Shown here: one piece after another, positions 34,586 to 42,870 of the stretch
How the letters are laid out: each line of letters begins with the position of its first letter
Position numbering within the stretch: the first letter of the stretch is position 1
Origin: Polaribacter pacificus
GTDB taxonomy: Bacteria > Bacteroidota > Bacteroidia > Flavobacteriales > Flavobacteriaceae
DNA: 64,000 bases
Assembly: GCF_038024035.1 (NCBI RefSeq)
Contig: NZ_CP150664.1
Coordinates: 2,542,001-2,606,000, forward strand
Reading direction: 5' to 3'
Made by a program: the position numbers and the translations under genes
Notes under the pieces: generated by a model
The model's input: the letters and a program-made list of their open reading frames with translations, nothing else
Databases searched by the model: none
What the model was told of the DNA's origin: nothing

Positions 34586-35170
34586 ATGACCAAACTAACC
34601 GAAGAAGACTATATAGCAAAAACCTTAAAAGGTGATGCAAATGCCTTTGCTTATTTAATAGATAAGTATAAGGGGTTGGTTTACTCTTTAACCTTAAAGA
34701 TGCTCAAGAATAGAGAAGAAGCAGAAGAGGTTGCGCAAGATGTGTTTGTAAAGGCATATACAAATCTTGCAAAGTTTAAAGGAGATGCTAAATTTTCGAC
34801 TTGGTTGTATAAGATAGGGTATCACGCTTGTTTGGATTCTTTAAAAAAGAATTCTAAATTGCAGAACAATCGCCCTATTGATGAAATAAACATTAATTAT
34901 ATATCTGATGTAGAAACGGCTTTAGACGGTATAGAAAGAGAAGAAAGAGCGAAGGTTATTTCTAATTGTATGGATGAGTTACCAGAGGATGAGAAGGCAA
35001 TTTTATTGTTTTTCTATTTTAAAGAATTAAGTTTAAAAGAAATTATAGCCGTTACCTCTTTAACAGAAGCCAATGTTAAAGTAAAATTACATCGAGCTCG
35101 AAAAAAATTATTGAGCATCGTAAAAAATCAAGTTGAACCAGCATTAATTGAGAATTATGGGAGAAAATAA
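34586..35170 (+). CDS. ECF-family RNA polymerase sigma factor
   Basis: 194 residues. Region 2 is at about 20-85 (YKGLVYSLTLKML, NREEAEEVAQDVFVKAYTNL, STWLYKIGYHACLDSLK) and region 4 at about 125-185 (LPEDEKAILLFFYFKELSLK, LTEANVKVKLHRARKKL). No C-terminal extension. The gene overlaps the next by 14 bp. That partner is a membrane protein, consistent with sigma/anti-sigma coupling, but no zinc-binding anti-sigma motif is visible there. Confidence 0.93.
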   Translation: MTKLTEEDYIAKTLKGDANAFAYLIDKYKGLVYSLTLKMLKNREEAEEVAQDVFVKAYTNLAKFKGDAKFSTWLYKIGYHACLDSLKKNSKLQNNRPIDEININYISDVETALDGIEREERAKVISNCMDELPEDEKAILLFFYFKELSLKEIIAVTSLTEANVKVKLHRARKKLLSIVKNQVEPALIENYGRK

Positions 35171-35573
35171 ACACATAAAAGAGTTGGATGCTTTTGCAAA
35201 AAAGTATTTAAGTGAGCTTCCAGAGAGCACACCTTCTTCTAATTTCACAGCAAATGTCATGAAGAATATTGAGCAATTGGCAGTGGCTAAGAAACCGTTG
35301 GTTTATAAGCCTTTGATCTCAATAAAAGCTTGGTTGATAATTGTGTTAGCTGTTGGAGTACTTCTTTTTAGATCTGTAACATCATCTGTAAAAGAAGGCT
35401 TTGAAGTTCCTGAAATCAATTTTTCATTTTTAAATGAGTTCAATTTTAATAACTATTTTGAGCAGCTGTCTGTCTCTAGCTCAACATTAAGTGTCGTTGT
35501 AATTTTTGGACTCATGCTTCTTATCCAAATTATCTATTTAAAAGGTTACTTTACGCGAAAATTCAATTTTTAA
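35157..35573 (+). CDS. Membrane protein, possible anti-sigma partner
   Basis: 138 residues from ATG 35157, inside the end of the sigma gene; an upstream TTG at 35148 adds three residues. The N-terminal 60 residues are soluble (HIKELDAFAKKYLSELPEST), followed by helices at about 62-80 and 115-132. It is coupled to the sigma gene by overlap, which suggests control of the sigma factor. The usual anti-sigma HxxxCxxC motif is absent, so this is inference from position. Its last 4 bp overlap a convergent gene. Confidence 0.7.
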   Translation: MGENKHIKELDAFAKKYLSELPESTPSSNFTANVMKNIEQLAVAKKPLVYKPLISIKAWLIIVLAVGVLLFRSVTSSVKEGFEVPEINFSFLNEFNFNNYFEQLSVSSSTLSVVVIFGLMLLIQIIYLKGYFTRKFNF

Positions 35574-36418
35574 TCAGAGACCAAAGCAAGTTGAGTTCCT
35601 TTTGAGTTGACAATAATTCGGCTGATGTTTTTATGTGAATTAAAAGTATGAAAAACGGTCCAGTCTTTATCGTTATTTGGGTTGTAACTCATAATAGAAT
35701 TTCCTTTTGCCAATAAAATAGTTCCGTTTGGTAACCAGCAAATGTCTTCAGTTTTTCCAAGGGTATTAATAATTTTCTTAGTTTCTCCCGTTTTAGGATT
35801 CAAGGATCTAATCTCCCACTGATCTTTTGCTTTACTAATATAGCTAACCAATTTTGTCTTTGGAATCTTATGCACAGAACGACCCACTTTTTTCTGAATG
35901 GTTTTGTTTTCTTTACTGGCCAAATCACTTATAATTAAATCCAAGCTATTGCCAACAATAACAACAGTAACGGCTGTGTTTTTAGTGTACCACATTGGGT
36001 AGGCCACTTTTAAATCAGGAATAATCTCCGTGTTTTCTCCAGTCTTATACTTGTAACGATAAAAGCGTTGTAAGCCATCAGTATCTAAGCGAACAGCAGA
36101 AATATCTTTAGATTTAGGAATTCGCTGTGGTGAATATTCTCCGCCATTTGGGGTGCTGTTTATAAAATTTATTTCACCAGTTTTAATGGTGTAGGCTGCA
36201 ATATCAGTTTGATTGTTTCTGGTAGATGAAAAAACCAATACCTTCTTTGAGTAAAAATGAGGTTGGCTATCGTAGCCAGGGTTGTTTGAGATATTTTTTC
36301 CATCTCCAAGGCTAAAAGTGCCTTTGTCTTTTTTTAAATCGTATAAATAAACTTCGGTATTGCTTTGTGCAAATACACTTGCAGAAAACATCAAGCAGGC
36401 AAAAAATAGTTTTTTCAT
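35570..36418 (-). CDS. Secreted beta-propeller (WD40/PD40-like) protein
   Basis: 282 residues. Signal peptide MKKLFFACLMFSASVFAQ. TolB-like propeller repeats are suggested by YDSQPHFYSKKVLVFSS, EYSPQRIPKSKDISAV and ICWLPNGTILLAKGNSI. No catalytic residues are recognised; a binding or structural role is likely. It converges on the preceding gene with a 4-bp overlap of coding ends. A TATCTTTG element is 19 bp upstream of the start. Confidence 0.75.
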   Translation of the reverse strand: MKKLFFACLMFSASVFAQSNTEVYLYDLKKDKGTFSLGDGKNISNNPGYDSQPHFYSKKVLVFSSTRNNQTDIAAYTIKTGEINFINSTPNGGEYSPQRIPKSKDISAVRLDTDGLQRFYRYKYKTGENTEIIPDLKVAYPMWYTKNTAVTVVIVGNSLDLIISDLASKENKTIQKKVGRSVHKIPKTKLVSYISKAKDQWEIRSLNPKTGETKKIINTLGKTEDICWLPNGTILLAKGNSIMSYNPNNDKDWTVFHTFNSHKNISRIIVNSKGTQLALVSD

Positions 36419-36436
36419 TTTTTTAGATCAGTTTCT

Positions 36437-36444
36437 CAAAGATA
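36437..36444 (-). promoter_or_regulatory. TAnnTTTG -7 element for the propeller gene
   Basis: TATCTTTG on the minus strand, within the 19-mer CTCAAAGATACTAAAAAGT (plus-strand reading, 36435-36453) that is repeated exactly upstream of the next minus-strand gene. Confidence 0.6.
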
Positions 36445-36493
36445 CTAAAAAGTATTTTTTATTCTTTTGCTTCTCTAGAATCTGCAATCTTGC

Positions 36494-37360
36494 TTATTTA
36501 GTATGTGGTGGAAGTTCTTTTTTGCTTGAGATAAAATTAAACACCTCGCGAATTGTTTTTTTTCTGATTTTTCGCTGCATGTCCATGTCCACTAATTTTA
36601 AGGTGTATTGAAATTTTAAATCTAGATAATCGACTTTCATTTCTACCACCTTTAAATTGTAGGTTTTAGGTTCTATATATTGACTAAAACTTTCTAATGA
36701 TGAAATAATTTCTTTTTCAAGCTGTTCAATATTGTCGATGTATTTTAAGGCTATTTGAAAATCAACAGTCATAAAACGAGCATCCTTTTTTGTGTAATTG
36801 ATAATCTCATTATTGTGAACTTTTGAGTTGGGCACAATTACAATATCATCATCATCATTCAATACTTTTACCTTTAGCATGCTTATCTCGACTATCTTGC
36901 CTTTAAGGTTGTCAATTTTTACATAATCACCAATTTCAAAGGTATTGGAAAAGCTTAAATAGATACCGCTAAAAAAATCAACGATATACTCTTTAGTAAG
37001 GATGGCAATTGCTGCGGCTACAATGGTTAAAGATGTGATTAAATCTTTGGGGTTTACACCACTAAAAAGACTAATAACCACAACAATAGCAGCAATTCCA
37101 ATAGTGAAATTTGCAATGTTTTCTATTCCGAAATGAACATTGTTTTTTTTGTTAAATGCTATTTTGTTCTTTTTAGAATACAGATACTTGGCTAAGTGGG
37201 CAATAAATCCAACCGAGAGGTAAAAGATGACAAATGCAATTAAAGACTGCAACTCATAATAGCGTCGGATAAACCCATAGCTAGTTTCATTAAAAAATTT
37301 AAGGTACAGTATTGCGATCAGCAAGAGCGGATATGCTATAAATTTCCATTTTCTACTCAT
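36494..37360 (-). CDS. MscS-family mechanosensitive channel (second copy)
   Basis: 288 residues. Four hydrophobic segments precede the beta domain: near residues 8-22, 37-55, 87-105 and the pore-lining VAAAIAILTKEYIVDFFSG. The beta domain FEIGDYVKIDNLKGKIVEIS follows. The C-terminal domain is retained. It lacks the Gly/Ala-rich TM3 of the 17052-17882 paralogue and so belongs to a different MscS subclass. Expressed from its own promoter. Confidence 0.88.
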   Translation of the reverse strand: MSRKWKFIAYPLLLIAILYLKFFNETSYGFIRRYYELQSLIAFVIFYLSVGFIAHLAKYLYSKKNKIAFNKKNNVHFGIENIANFTIGIAAIVVVISLFSGVNPKDLITSLTIVAAAIAILTKEYIVDFFSGIYLSFSNTFEIGDYVKIDNLKGKIVEISMLKVKVLNDDDDIVIVPNSKVHNNEIINYTKKDARFMTVDFQIALKYIDNIEQLEKEIISSLESFSQYIEPKTYNLKVVEMKVDYLDLKFQYTLKLVDMDMQRKIRKKTIREVFNFISSKKELPPHTK

Positions 37361-37376
37361 TTAAATTTCTTTTACT

Positions 37377-37384
37377 CAAAGATA
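37377..37384 (-). promoter_or_regulatory. TAnnTTTG -7 element for the second mscS
   Basis: TATCTTTG within a 19-mer (37375-37393) identical to that at 36435-36453, 16 bp before the mscS start. Confidence 0.6.
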
Positions 37385-37446
37385 CTAAAAAGTTATTTCA
37401 AAGCTTTAAGAGCTAGAGAATAACAGTGCTTTATAGTTGTAGTAAA

Positions 37447-37965
37447 TTACTCAAACTTAAGGAACATAATGTGGTTAGGATTGTAATGAGTTTCTGAAAC
37501 CTTAAAATTAAAACTACCCACTTTCTGAAACCCTACTTTTTTATAAAAGGTTAGGGCTCTGTGGTTTTCTACCCAAACGGCTAGCCAGATCCCAGCTTGG
37601 TTATTTTTTTTTGAGAACGCAAGGTTAAAATTGAATAATTCTTTACCCAATTGCAATCCGTAAAATTCTTCTAACAAGTAGATTCTCTCTAGCTTGGTGA
37701 CGTTTTGATCGCTAATATTTTCATTAGGAGTGTTGAGCACAATCTTAGAATATCCAGCCAGCTGATTGTTGTAATAGATGAGATAGTATTCATAGCTAGG
37801 ATTTGCCAATTCTTTTGCAAAAACAGTTTCATTAAAGCTTTTGGAGATATAGCTTTCGATATCCTTTGCAGGAGCAGAGTGGCCATGTGCTGTTAAGAAG
37901 GCTTCAACGGCAATCTTGCTTAGTGGTTTTGCCTGATCTGGAGTTGCTTTTACGATTGAAAACAT
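37447..37965 (-). CDS. GNAT-family N-acetyltransferase
   Basis: 172 residues, one GNAT domain. The acetyl-CoA loop is in LEEFYGLQLGKELFNFNLAF (motif A region) and the C-terminal LAVWVENHRALTFYKKVGFQ is the classic motif B. The substrate is unknown. Transcribed alone, with a promoter element about 27 bp upstream. Confidence 0.88.
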   Translation of the reverse strand: MFSIVKATPDQAKPLSKIAVEAFLTAHGHSAPAKDIESYISKSFNETVFAKELANPSYEYYLIYYNNQLAGYSKIVLNTPNENISDQNVTKLERIYLLEEFYGLQLGKELFNFNLAFSKKNNQAGIWLAVWVENHRALTFYKKVGFQKVGSFNFKVSETHYNPNHIMFLKFE

Positions 37966-37992
37966 ACTAGTCTATGAATAAAATTGTGCTGG

Positions 37993-38000
37993 CAAAATTA
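37993..38000 (-). promoter_or_regulatory. TAnnTTTG -7 element for the acetyltransferase
   Basis: The minus strand reads TAATTTTG, 27 bp before the start codon and just downstream of the preceding terminator. Confidence 0.45.
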
Positions 38001-38013
38001 CTGCTTTTTAACA

Positions 38014-38044
38014 AAAAAACCTCTCTGTTTTCACAAAGAGGTTT
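38014..38044 (-). terminator. Terminator of the DPP-IV-like gene, copy A of a 31-bp repeat
   Basis: ACCTCT and AGAGGT arms with flanking A and T runs form a stem 50 bp after the S9 peptidase stop. The 31-bp sequence is identical to that at 40588-40618. Confidence 0.88.
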
Positions 38045-38093
38045 TTGAATTTTATAAAGGCCTTTCGAATGTTCTCAAAGCGGTATTTAATAA

Positions 38094-40448
38094 CTAATCT
38101 CTTAGCGTTTCTTCAAATAATTTGTAGATACGTCTGTATTCATCAGACCAGCTAGATGATTCTACAAAACCGTGATTCTCAACCGGGAAAACTGCAAGTT
38201 CCCAGTTTTCTTTTTTCAACTCAATAAGTCGTTGAGATAATCGAACTACATCTTGGAAATGCACATTGGTATCAACCATACCATGGAGCATTAATAGATT
38301 GCCTTTTAAGCCTTCTGCAAAATACAAAGGAGAGCTACGCTCATAGGCCTTAGGGTCTTCAGTAGGTGTGTTTAAAATATTGGCAGTATACCCATGATTG
38401 TAATGTGCCCAATCAGTTACAGAGCGCAAGGCAGCACCACTCTTAAAGGTGTCAGGGGCATTAAACAAGGCCATCAAAGTAATAAAACCTCCATATGATC
38501 CACCGTAAATCCCAATTTTGTCTTTGTCAATCCCTAGTGAGTTGACTAAGTATTTTGCTCCATCTACGTTGTCAGATAAGTCTTTTCCACCCATATGTCT
38601 ATAAATGTCAGTTCTCCAATCGCGTCCGTATCCAGCACTCGCTCTATAGTCAATCGCTAAAACAGTATATCCGTTATCGACTAAGAAATTATGAAACATA
38701 TTTTCTCTAAAATAGCTTGACCACCAAAAGTGTACATTTTGTAAGTAACCAGCACCGTGTACAAAAATAACAGCGGCACCATTTTTCTTTTCTGGACTTG
38801 GTTTGTATAGTGTAGCCGGTACCTTTTTACCATCACTTGCTGTAAAGTTTACAATCTCAGGATCCATCCATTTGTAAGATCTAAAAGCTTTGGTTGTAGA
38901 AGAGGTAAGTTGTACCATCTTAGCTTTTGCTTTATTTGGCATTATATACAATTCCCAAGGTTTATTAGCATATGAATAACGAATAGCAAGTTGCTTTTCA
39001 TCTGGAGAAATAGTTACCTCATGTCCTCCTTTTTTAGTAGTAATTTGTTTCATTTTTCCGCCTTTGGCAGCTAAGTGGTAAAAGTGATGCTCATGTGGGC
39101 TTACTTTATTACTTGTAATGAAAAAGGTTTTTTTATCTTTTGATAATTGTGTGTTTAAAATCTCAAAATTACCCTCTGTTAAGGCTTTTATCTTTCCTGT
39201 ATTTACATTGGCCGTATACAAATGAGAATATCCAGTTTTTTCAGATTTAAACCAAATAGTGTTGTTGTCAAGCCAACCCATTCTGTTTATTTCTGGTCCT
39301 CCTATCCAAGCATCATCATGCTGTCTGTCAATTAATTTTAAGCTACCGTCTTTAAGGTTTACTTGCATAATCCAACGATCTTTATTGTCAGAAGAGCTAA
39401 TAGAAACAACGGCTTTACCATCCTCAGAAAATAAAGGGCTTCCAACTCTTACAGCTCTTGGGTTTTTGTAAGTATCCTCATACTCAGAAGGGTTTTTAGC
39501 ATATTCTTTTAAGAACGAAGGCTTGTCTTTTATCCCAGGAATAGTTTTGGTTTCTATTTGATAGTTTTTACCAGTTTTTAAATCTAAGATCCAAGATTCA
39601 AAATTATTTTGTGGGCCTCCAACCTTTGATCTAGTATTTAAATCAGTTGTATAACCACTTTTTGTTACGTAATCTGGAACAATTGTTCTTTTAGCTCCTC
39701 TTGTTGGAGTGTATAATTGATATACAACATAGTTTAGGTCTGGAGAAATGTTTAATCCAAATAAGTTTTTATTACCTAAGTAAACAACGTCCATACCTTC
39801 AATTCTGGTTTGCTCACGGCTAAATGCTCTCGCTGCACTTTGAGCTTCACGCTTTTTAAGTACGTCAAAATAGTTTAACTGATCATCTTCTAACCACTGA
39901 TCTTGCTCACTTAATTTTTTTCTTGAACCACTGCTTTTGCTTCCACTTCTAAAATTGGTAAGCTGCGTTATGGTACCATCAGCAATATGCCATTGGTATA
40001 AATTGTTGCTTTGTTGATAGATAATTGAGGCATCATCACCAGAAAATCTTGGATTAGATTCAAATGCAGTCGTATAAGTTAGTCGTTTAATGCTGTTGTT
40101 TTTATTATCTTTTAAAAATAAATCACCAGATTTTCCATAAACAGACCATTTGCCATTTTTGCTAATGTCACTTGGGCTCATTCTTGATTTAAGATCTTCA
40201 GCACTCGCCTTGTTAATTTTTTTAGAAATACTATTTACCTTATACGTTGATCGAATGGTATCCATCTCTGGGTTCCAACTAAAGTAGATGTCTCTGTTGT
40301 TTTCTGACCAATTAATACTCGTTGGTAAATAACCTACAAAATCATCACCTTGCATAATTTGATCTATGGTAAGTTGTGATTGATTCTTGGTTTGAGCGAT
40401 GCTCAGTGAAGTGGCTAAACAAAGAAGCCATAAGATAGTTTGTTTCAT
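38094..40448 (-). CDS. S9B-family prolyl oligopeptidase (DPP-IV-like)
   Basis: 784 residues from the ATG at 40446-40448, which gives a proper signal peptide (MKQTILWLLCLATSLSIAQ); the frame extends 14 codons further upstream. An N-terminal beta-propeller (about 30-530) is followed by the alpha/beta-hydrolase domain with nucleophile GGSYGGF (Ser about 652), Asp in HGMVDTNVHF (about 724) and His in ENHGF (about 759). It is a periplasmic or surface dipeptidyl peptidase, predicted to cut after Pro or Ala. It works alongside the M1 and M28 peptidases encoded nearby. Monocistronic. Confidence 0.92.
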   Translation of the reverse strand: MKQTILWLLCLATSLSIAQTKNQSQLTIDQIMQGDDFVGYLPTSINWSENNRDIYFSWNPEMDTIRSTYKVNSISKKINKASAEDLKSRMSPSDISKNGKWSVYGKSGDLFLKDNKNNSIKRLTYTTAFESNPRFSGDDASIIYQQSNNLYQWHIADGTITQLTNFRSGSKSSGSRKKLSEQDQWLEDDQLNYFDVLKKREAQSAARAFSREQTRIEGMDVVYLGNKNLFGLNISPDLNYVVYQLYTPTRGAKRTIVPDYVTKSGYTTDLNTRSKVGGPQNNFESWILDLKTGKNYQIETKTIPGIKDKPSFLKEYAKNPSEYEDTYKNPRAVRVGSPLFSEDGKAVVSISSSDNKDRWIMQVNLKDGSLKLIDRQHDDAWIGGPEINRMGWLDNNTIWFKSEKTGYSHLYTANVNTGKIKALTEGNFEILNTQLSKDKKTFFITSNKVSPHEHHFYHLAAKGGKMKQITTKKGGHEVTISPDEKQLAIRYSYANKPWELYIMPNKAKAKMVQLTSSTTKAFRSYKWMDPEIVNFTASDGKKVPATLYKPSPEKKNGAAVIFVHGAGYLQNVHFWWSSYFRENMFHNFLVDNGYTVLAIDYRASAGYGRDWRTDIYRHMGGKDLSDNVDGAKYLVNSLGIDKDKIGIYGGSYGGFITLMALFNAPDTFKSGAALRSVTDWAHYNHGYTANILNTPTEDPKAYERSSPLYFAEGLKGNLLMLHGMVDTNVHFQDVVRLSQRLIELKKENWELAVFPVENHGFVESSSWSDEYRRIYKLFEETLRD

Positions 40449-40587
40449 CTGAAATTGATATTTAATATATGGATGGTTTTTATTTTGCACCGAATTTAGA
40501 AATTTTTACCTGAAGTATAAAGTAAATTTAGAAAGAACATATGTTAATGTTTAGAACAGTGTGGTAAGAAGAGCTGTTTTAAACAAC

Positions 40588-40618
40588 AAAAAACCTCTCT
40601 GTTTTCACAAAGAGGTTT
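40588..40618 (-). terminator. Terminator of htpG, copy B of the 31-bp repeat
   Basis: The same stem as at 38014-38044, 63 bp after the htpG stop on the minus strand. Identity over 31 bp exceeds what two independent terminators would share. Confidence 0.88.
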
Positions 40619-40680
40619 GTATTTTAATTAAAGAAGTAATCTAAATTTAGATTGTTGATGACTAATTTAACTCATTAATT

Positions 40681-42585
40681 TTATTTAATCAACTCGTAAG
40701 AGCGTTTGATAAAGTTTGTTAACTCTTCACCGTGTAGTAAGTTTTGAGATAATTTTGCCAAATCAAAAGCTTGTTTAATTAAACGCTCTTGCTTTTTAGC
40801 AGTCTTGGTGTTTAAAATTTCACCAACCAACTCATGATTGGTATTCACAACCAAATTATACATGTCTGGGAAATTCCCCATACCCATCATTCCACCGCCA
40901 CCAGAAGCTTGCATTTCTTTCATTCTTCGCATAAATTCTGGAACCGTGATTATAAATGGAGAAGCAGAAGAGTCCATTGCCTCTAATTGAACGGTGTAGG
41001 TTTCTTTTGGTACAGCTGCTTCAATAATTGGTTTCAATGTTTCTTTTTCTTCGTCTGTTAATTTAGAAATTACAGTATCGTCTTTTTTGATCAAGTTATC
41101 AATATGATCTGCATCTACTCTGGCAAATTTCACCTTTTCATTGCTGCCTTCTAGTTTTTGAATCAAGTGTCCAACAATAGGAGAGTCTAGCAATAAAACT
41201 TCATAACCTTTAGTCTTGGCAGCTTGAATATAACTGTGCTGTGCTTCTTTATTAGCAGCATATAAGATAATCTGATTACCGTCTTTGTCTGTTTGTGCAG
41301 CTTTGGTTTTTTCTAAAAGCTCATCAAAAGTAAAATAGCTATTGTCTACAGTTGGATACAAGGCAAAACTCTTTGCTTTGTCAAAGAACTTGTCTTCAGA
41401 AAGCATTCCGTATTCAATAATTACCTTAATATCATTCCATTTGGTTTCAAAATCTTCTCTGTTGTTTTTAAACAATGAAGCTAATTTGTCTGCCACTTTT
41501 TTAGTTATGTATCCAGAGATTTTCTTTACAGCTCCATCGGCTTGTAAATAAGATCTAGATACGTTTAATGGAATATCTGGTGAGTCAATCACACCTTTTA
41601 ACATCTGTAAGAAATCAGGTACGATTCCTTCTACATTGTCAGTAACAAAAACTTGATTTTGATACAATTGGATTTTGTCCTTCTGCATGTCCATGTTTGG
41701 ACTAAGTTTCGGGAAAAATAAGATTCCAGTAAGGTTAAAAGGATAATCTACATTTAGGTGAATATGAAACAGTGATTCTTCAAATTGCATAGGATACAAT
41801 TCTCTGTAGAAATTTGTATAATCTTCATCTTCTAAATCCGCTGGTTTTTTTGTCCAAGCCGGATCCGTATTGTTAATGATGTTGTCTACTTCTATTTGTT
41901 TGTGTGGCTCAGTAGTTTCTTTACCGTCTTTGTCTTTAGTAGTAGTAGGAGTGAAATCTGGATCGTTTATTTTTTTTGTTCCAAATTTAATAGGCACTTG
42001 GTTAAAACGATTGTATTTGGTAAGAAGTTCTCTTATTTTACTCTCTTCTAAAAACTCTGTAGAGTCATCTGCAATGTGTAAGATAATTTCAGTTCCTCTA
42101 TCTGTCTTGTCATGAGCCTCTAAAGTAAACTCTGGAGAGCCATCACAAGTCCAATGAGCCGCAGGTTCATCTTTAAATGATTTGGTAATGATTTCTACTT
42201 TTTTGGCAACCATAAAAGCAGAGTAGAAGCCCAGACCAAAATGTCCAATAATTCCAGCTTCGTTGTCTTTGTATTTGTCTAAGAACTCTTCAGCACCAGA
42301 GAACGCAATCTGATTGATGTATTTTTCAACTTCATCAGCAGTCATTCCTAAACCTTGATCTTTAATAGTTAAGGTTTTGTTGTCTTTGTCAATGCTTATC
42401 TCGATTTTAGCATCTCCTAATTCAACTTTGGCCTCGCCAATGGCAATTAAATGTTTTAATTTTGAAGTTGCATCTGTTCCGTTAGAAATTAACTCACGTA
42501 AAAATATTTCGTGATCAGAATACAAGAATTTTTTAATTAACGGGAAAATGTTTTCTACCGATACATTAATGTTTCCTTTACTCAT
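40681..42585 (-). CDS. htpG: Chaperone HtpG (Hsp90)
   Basis: 634 residues, full length. The N-terminal GHKL ATPase shows ELISNGTDATSKLKH, IKDQGLGMTADEV and GHFGLGFYSAFMV; the middle domain shows NVSRSYLQADGAVKKI. A Gly/Met-rich stretch (GGGGMMGMGN) lies near residue 575. No MEEVD tail, as expected for bacteria. ATP-dependent cytosolic chaperone. No TAnnTTTG element was found in the 285-bp divergent region upstream, so a different (stress) promoter may apply. Confidence 0.97.
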   Translation of the reverse strand: MSKGNINVSVENIFPLIKKFLYSDHEIFLRELISNGTDATSKLKHLIAIGEAKVELGDAKIEISIDKDNKTLTIKDQGLGMTADEVEKYINQIAFSGAEEFLDKYKDNEAGIIGHFGLGFYSAFMVAKKVEIITKSFKDEPAAHWTCDGSPEFTLEAHDKTDRGTEIILHIADDSTEFLEESKIRELLTKYNRFNQVPIKFGTKKINDPDFTPTTTKDKDGKETTEPHKQIEVDNIINNTDPAWTKKPADLEDEDYTNFYRELYPMQFEESLFHIHLNVDYPFNLTGILFFPKLSPNMDMQKDKIQLYQNQVFVTDNVEGIVPDFLQMLKGVIDSPDIPLNVSRSYLQADGAVKKISGYITKKVADKLASLFKNNREDFETKWNDIKVIIEYGMLSEDKFFDKAKSFALYPTVDNSYFTFDELLEKTKAAQTDKDGNQIILYAANKEAQHSYIQAAKTKGYEVLLLDSPIVGHLIQKLEGSNEKVKFARVDADHIDNLIKKDDTVISKLTDEEKETLKPIIEAAVPKETYTVQLEAMDSSASPFIITVPEFMRRMKEMQASGGGGMMGMGNFPDMYNLVVNTNHELVGEILNTKTAKKQERLIKQAFDLAKLSQNLLHGEELTNFIKRSYELIK

Positions 42586-42718
42586 AATATGGTTATTTTT
42601 TGTTTAATAGTCTAAATAGAAAAAGCATTAGCGTATTCCAATAGACTAAAGATTGTACTTTTTTTCAGAGAGGTATAGTCAAAAAAAATACCAAAAAACA
42701 TTTTGTGACAAGATGACA

Positions 42719-42757
42719 TAAAAAACGCCAACATGGGTAGATGTTGACGTTTTAAGT
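42719..42757 (-). terminator. Orphan terminator-like hairpin between htpG and fabH-like gene
   Basis: On the minus strand AACGTCAACAT-CTACCC-ATGTTGGCGTT is followed by TTTT. It sits between divergent genes where no coding transcript should end. It may terminate antisense transcription, form part of an htpG leader, or remain from a lost gene. The rest of 42586-42870 shows only the fabH-like promoter. Confidence 0.6.
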
Positions 42758-42821
42758 AAGCTAGATTAGTTGATTAATAGCTTATAATCGGTTGATGTTG
42801 GTAAAGATATAAATAAATTAG

Positions 42822-42829
42822 TATTTTTG
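42822..42829 (+). promoter_or_regulatory. TTG-N21-TAnnTTTG promoter for the FabH-like gene
   Basis: TATTTTTG with a TTG at 42798-42800, 21 bp upstream: both halves of the Bacteroidota promoter at proper spacing. The start codon is 41 bp downstream. Confidence 0.65.
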
Positions 42830-42870
42830 GAGGCTATAAAATATTAATATCATAAAAATTGACCTCATAG

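Noticed and set aside
42719..42757. Hairpin as a riboswitch for the fabH-like gene
   Set aside because: It lies upstream of the fabH-like promoter at 42822, so it would not be in that transcript.
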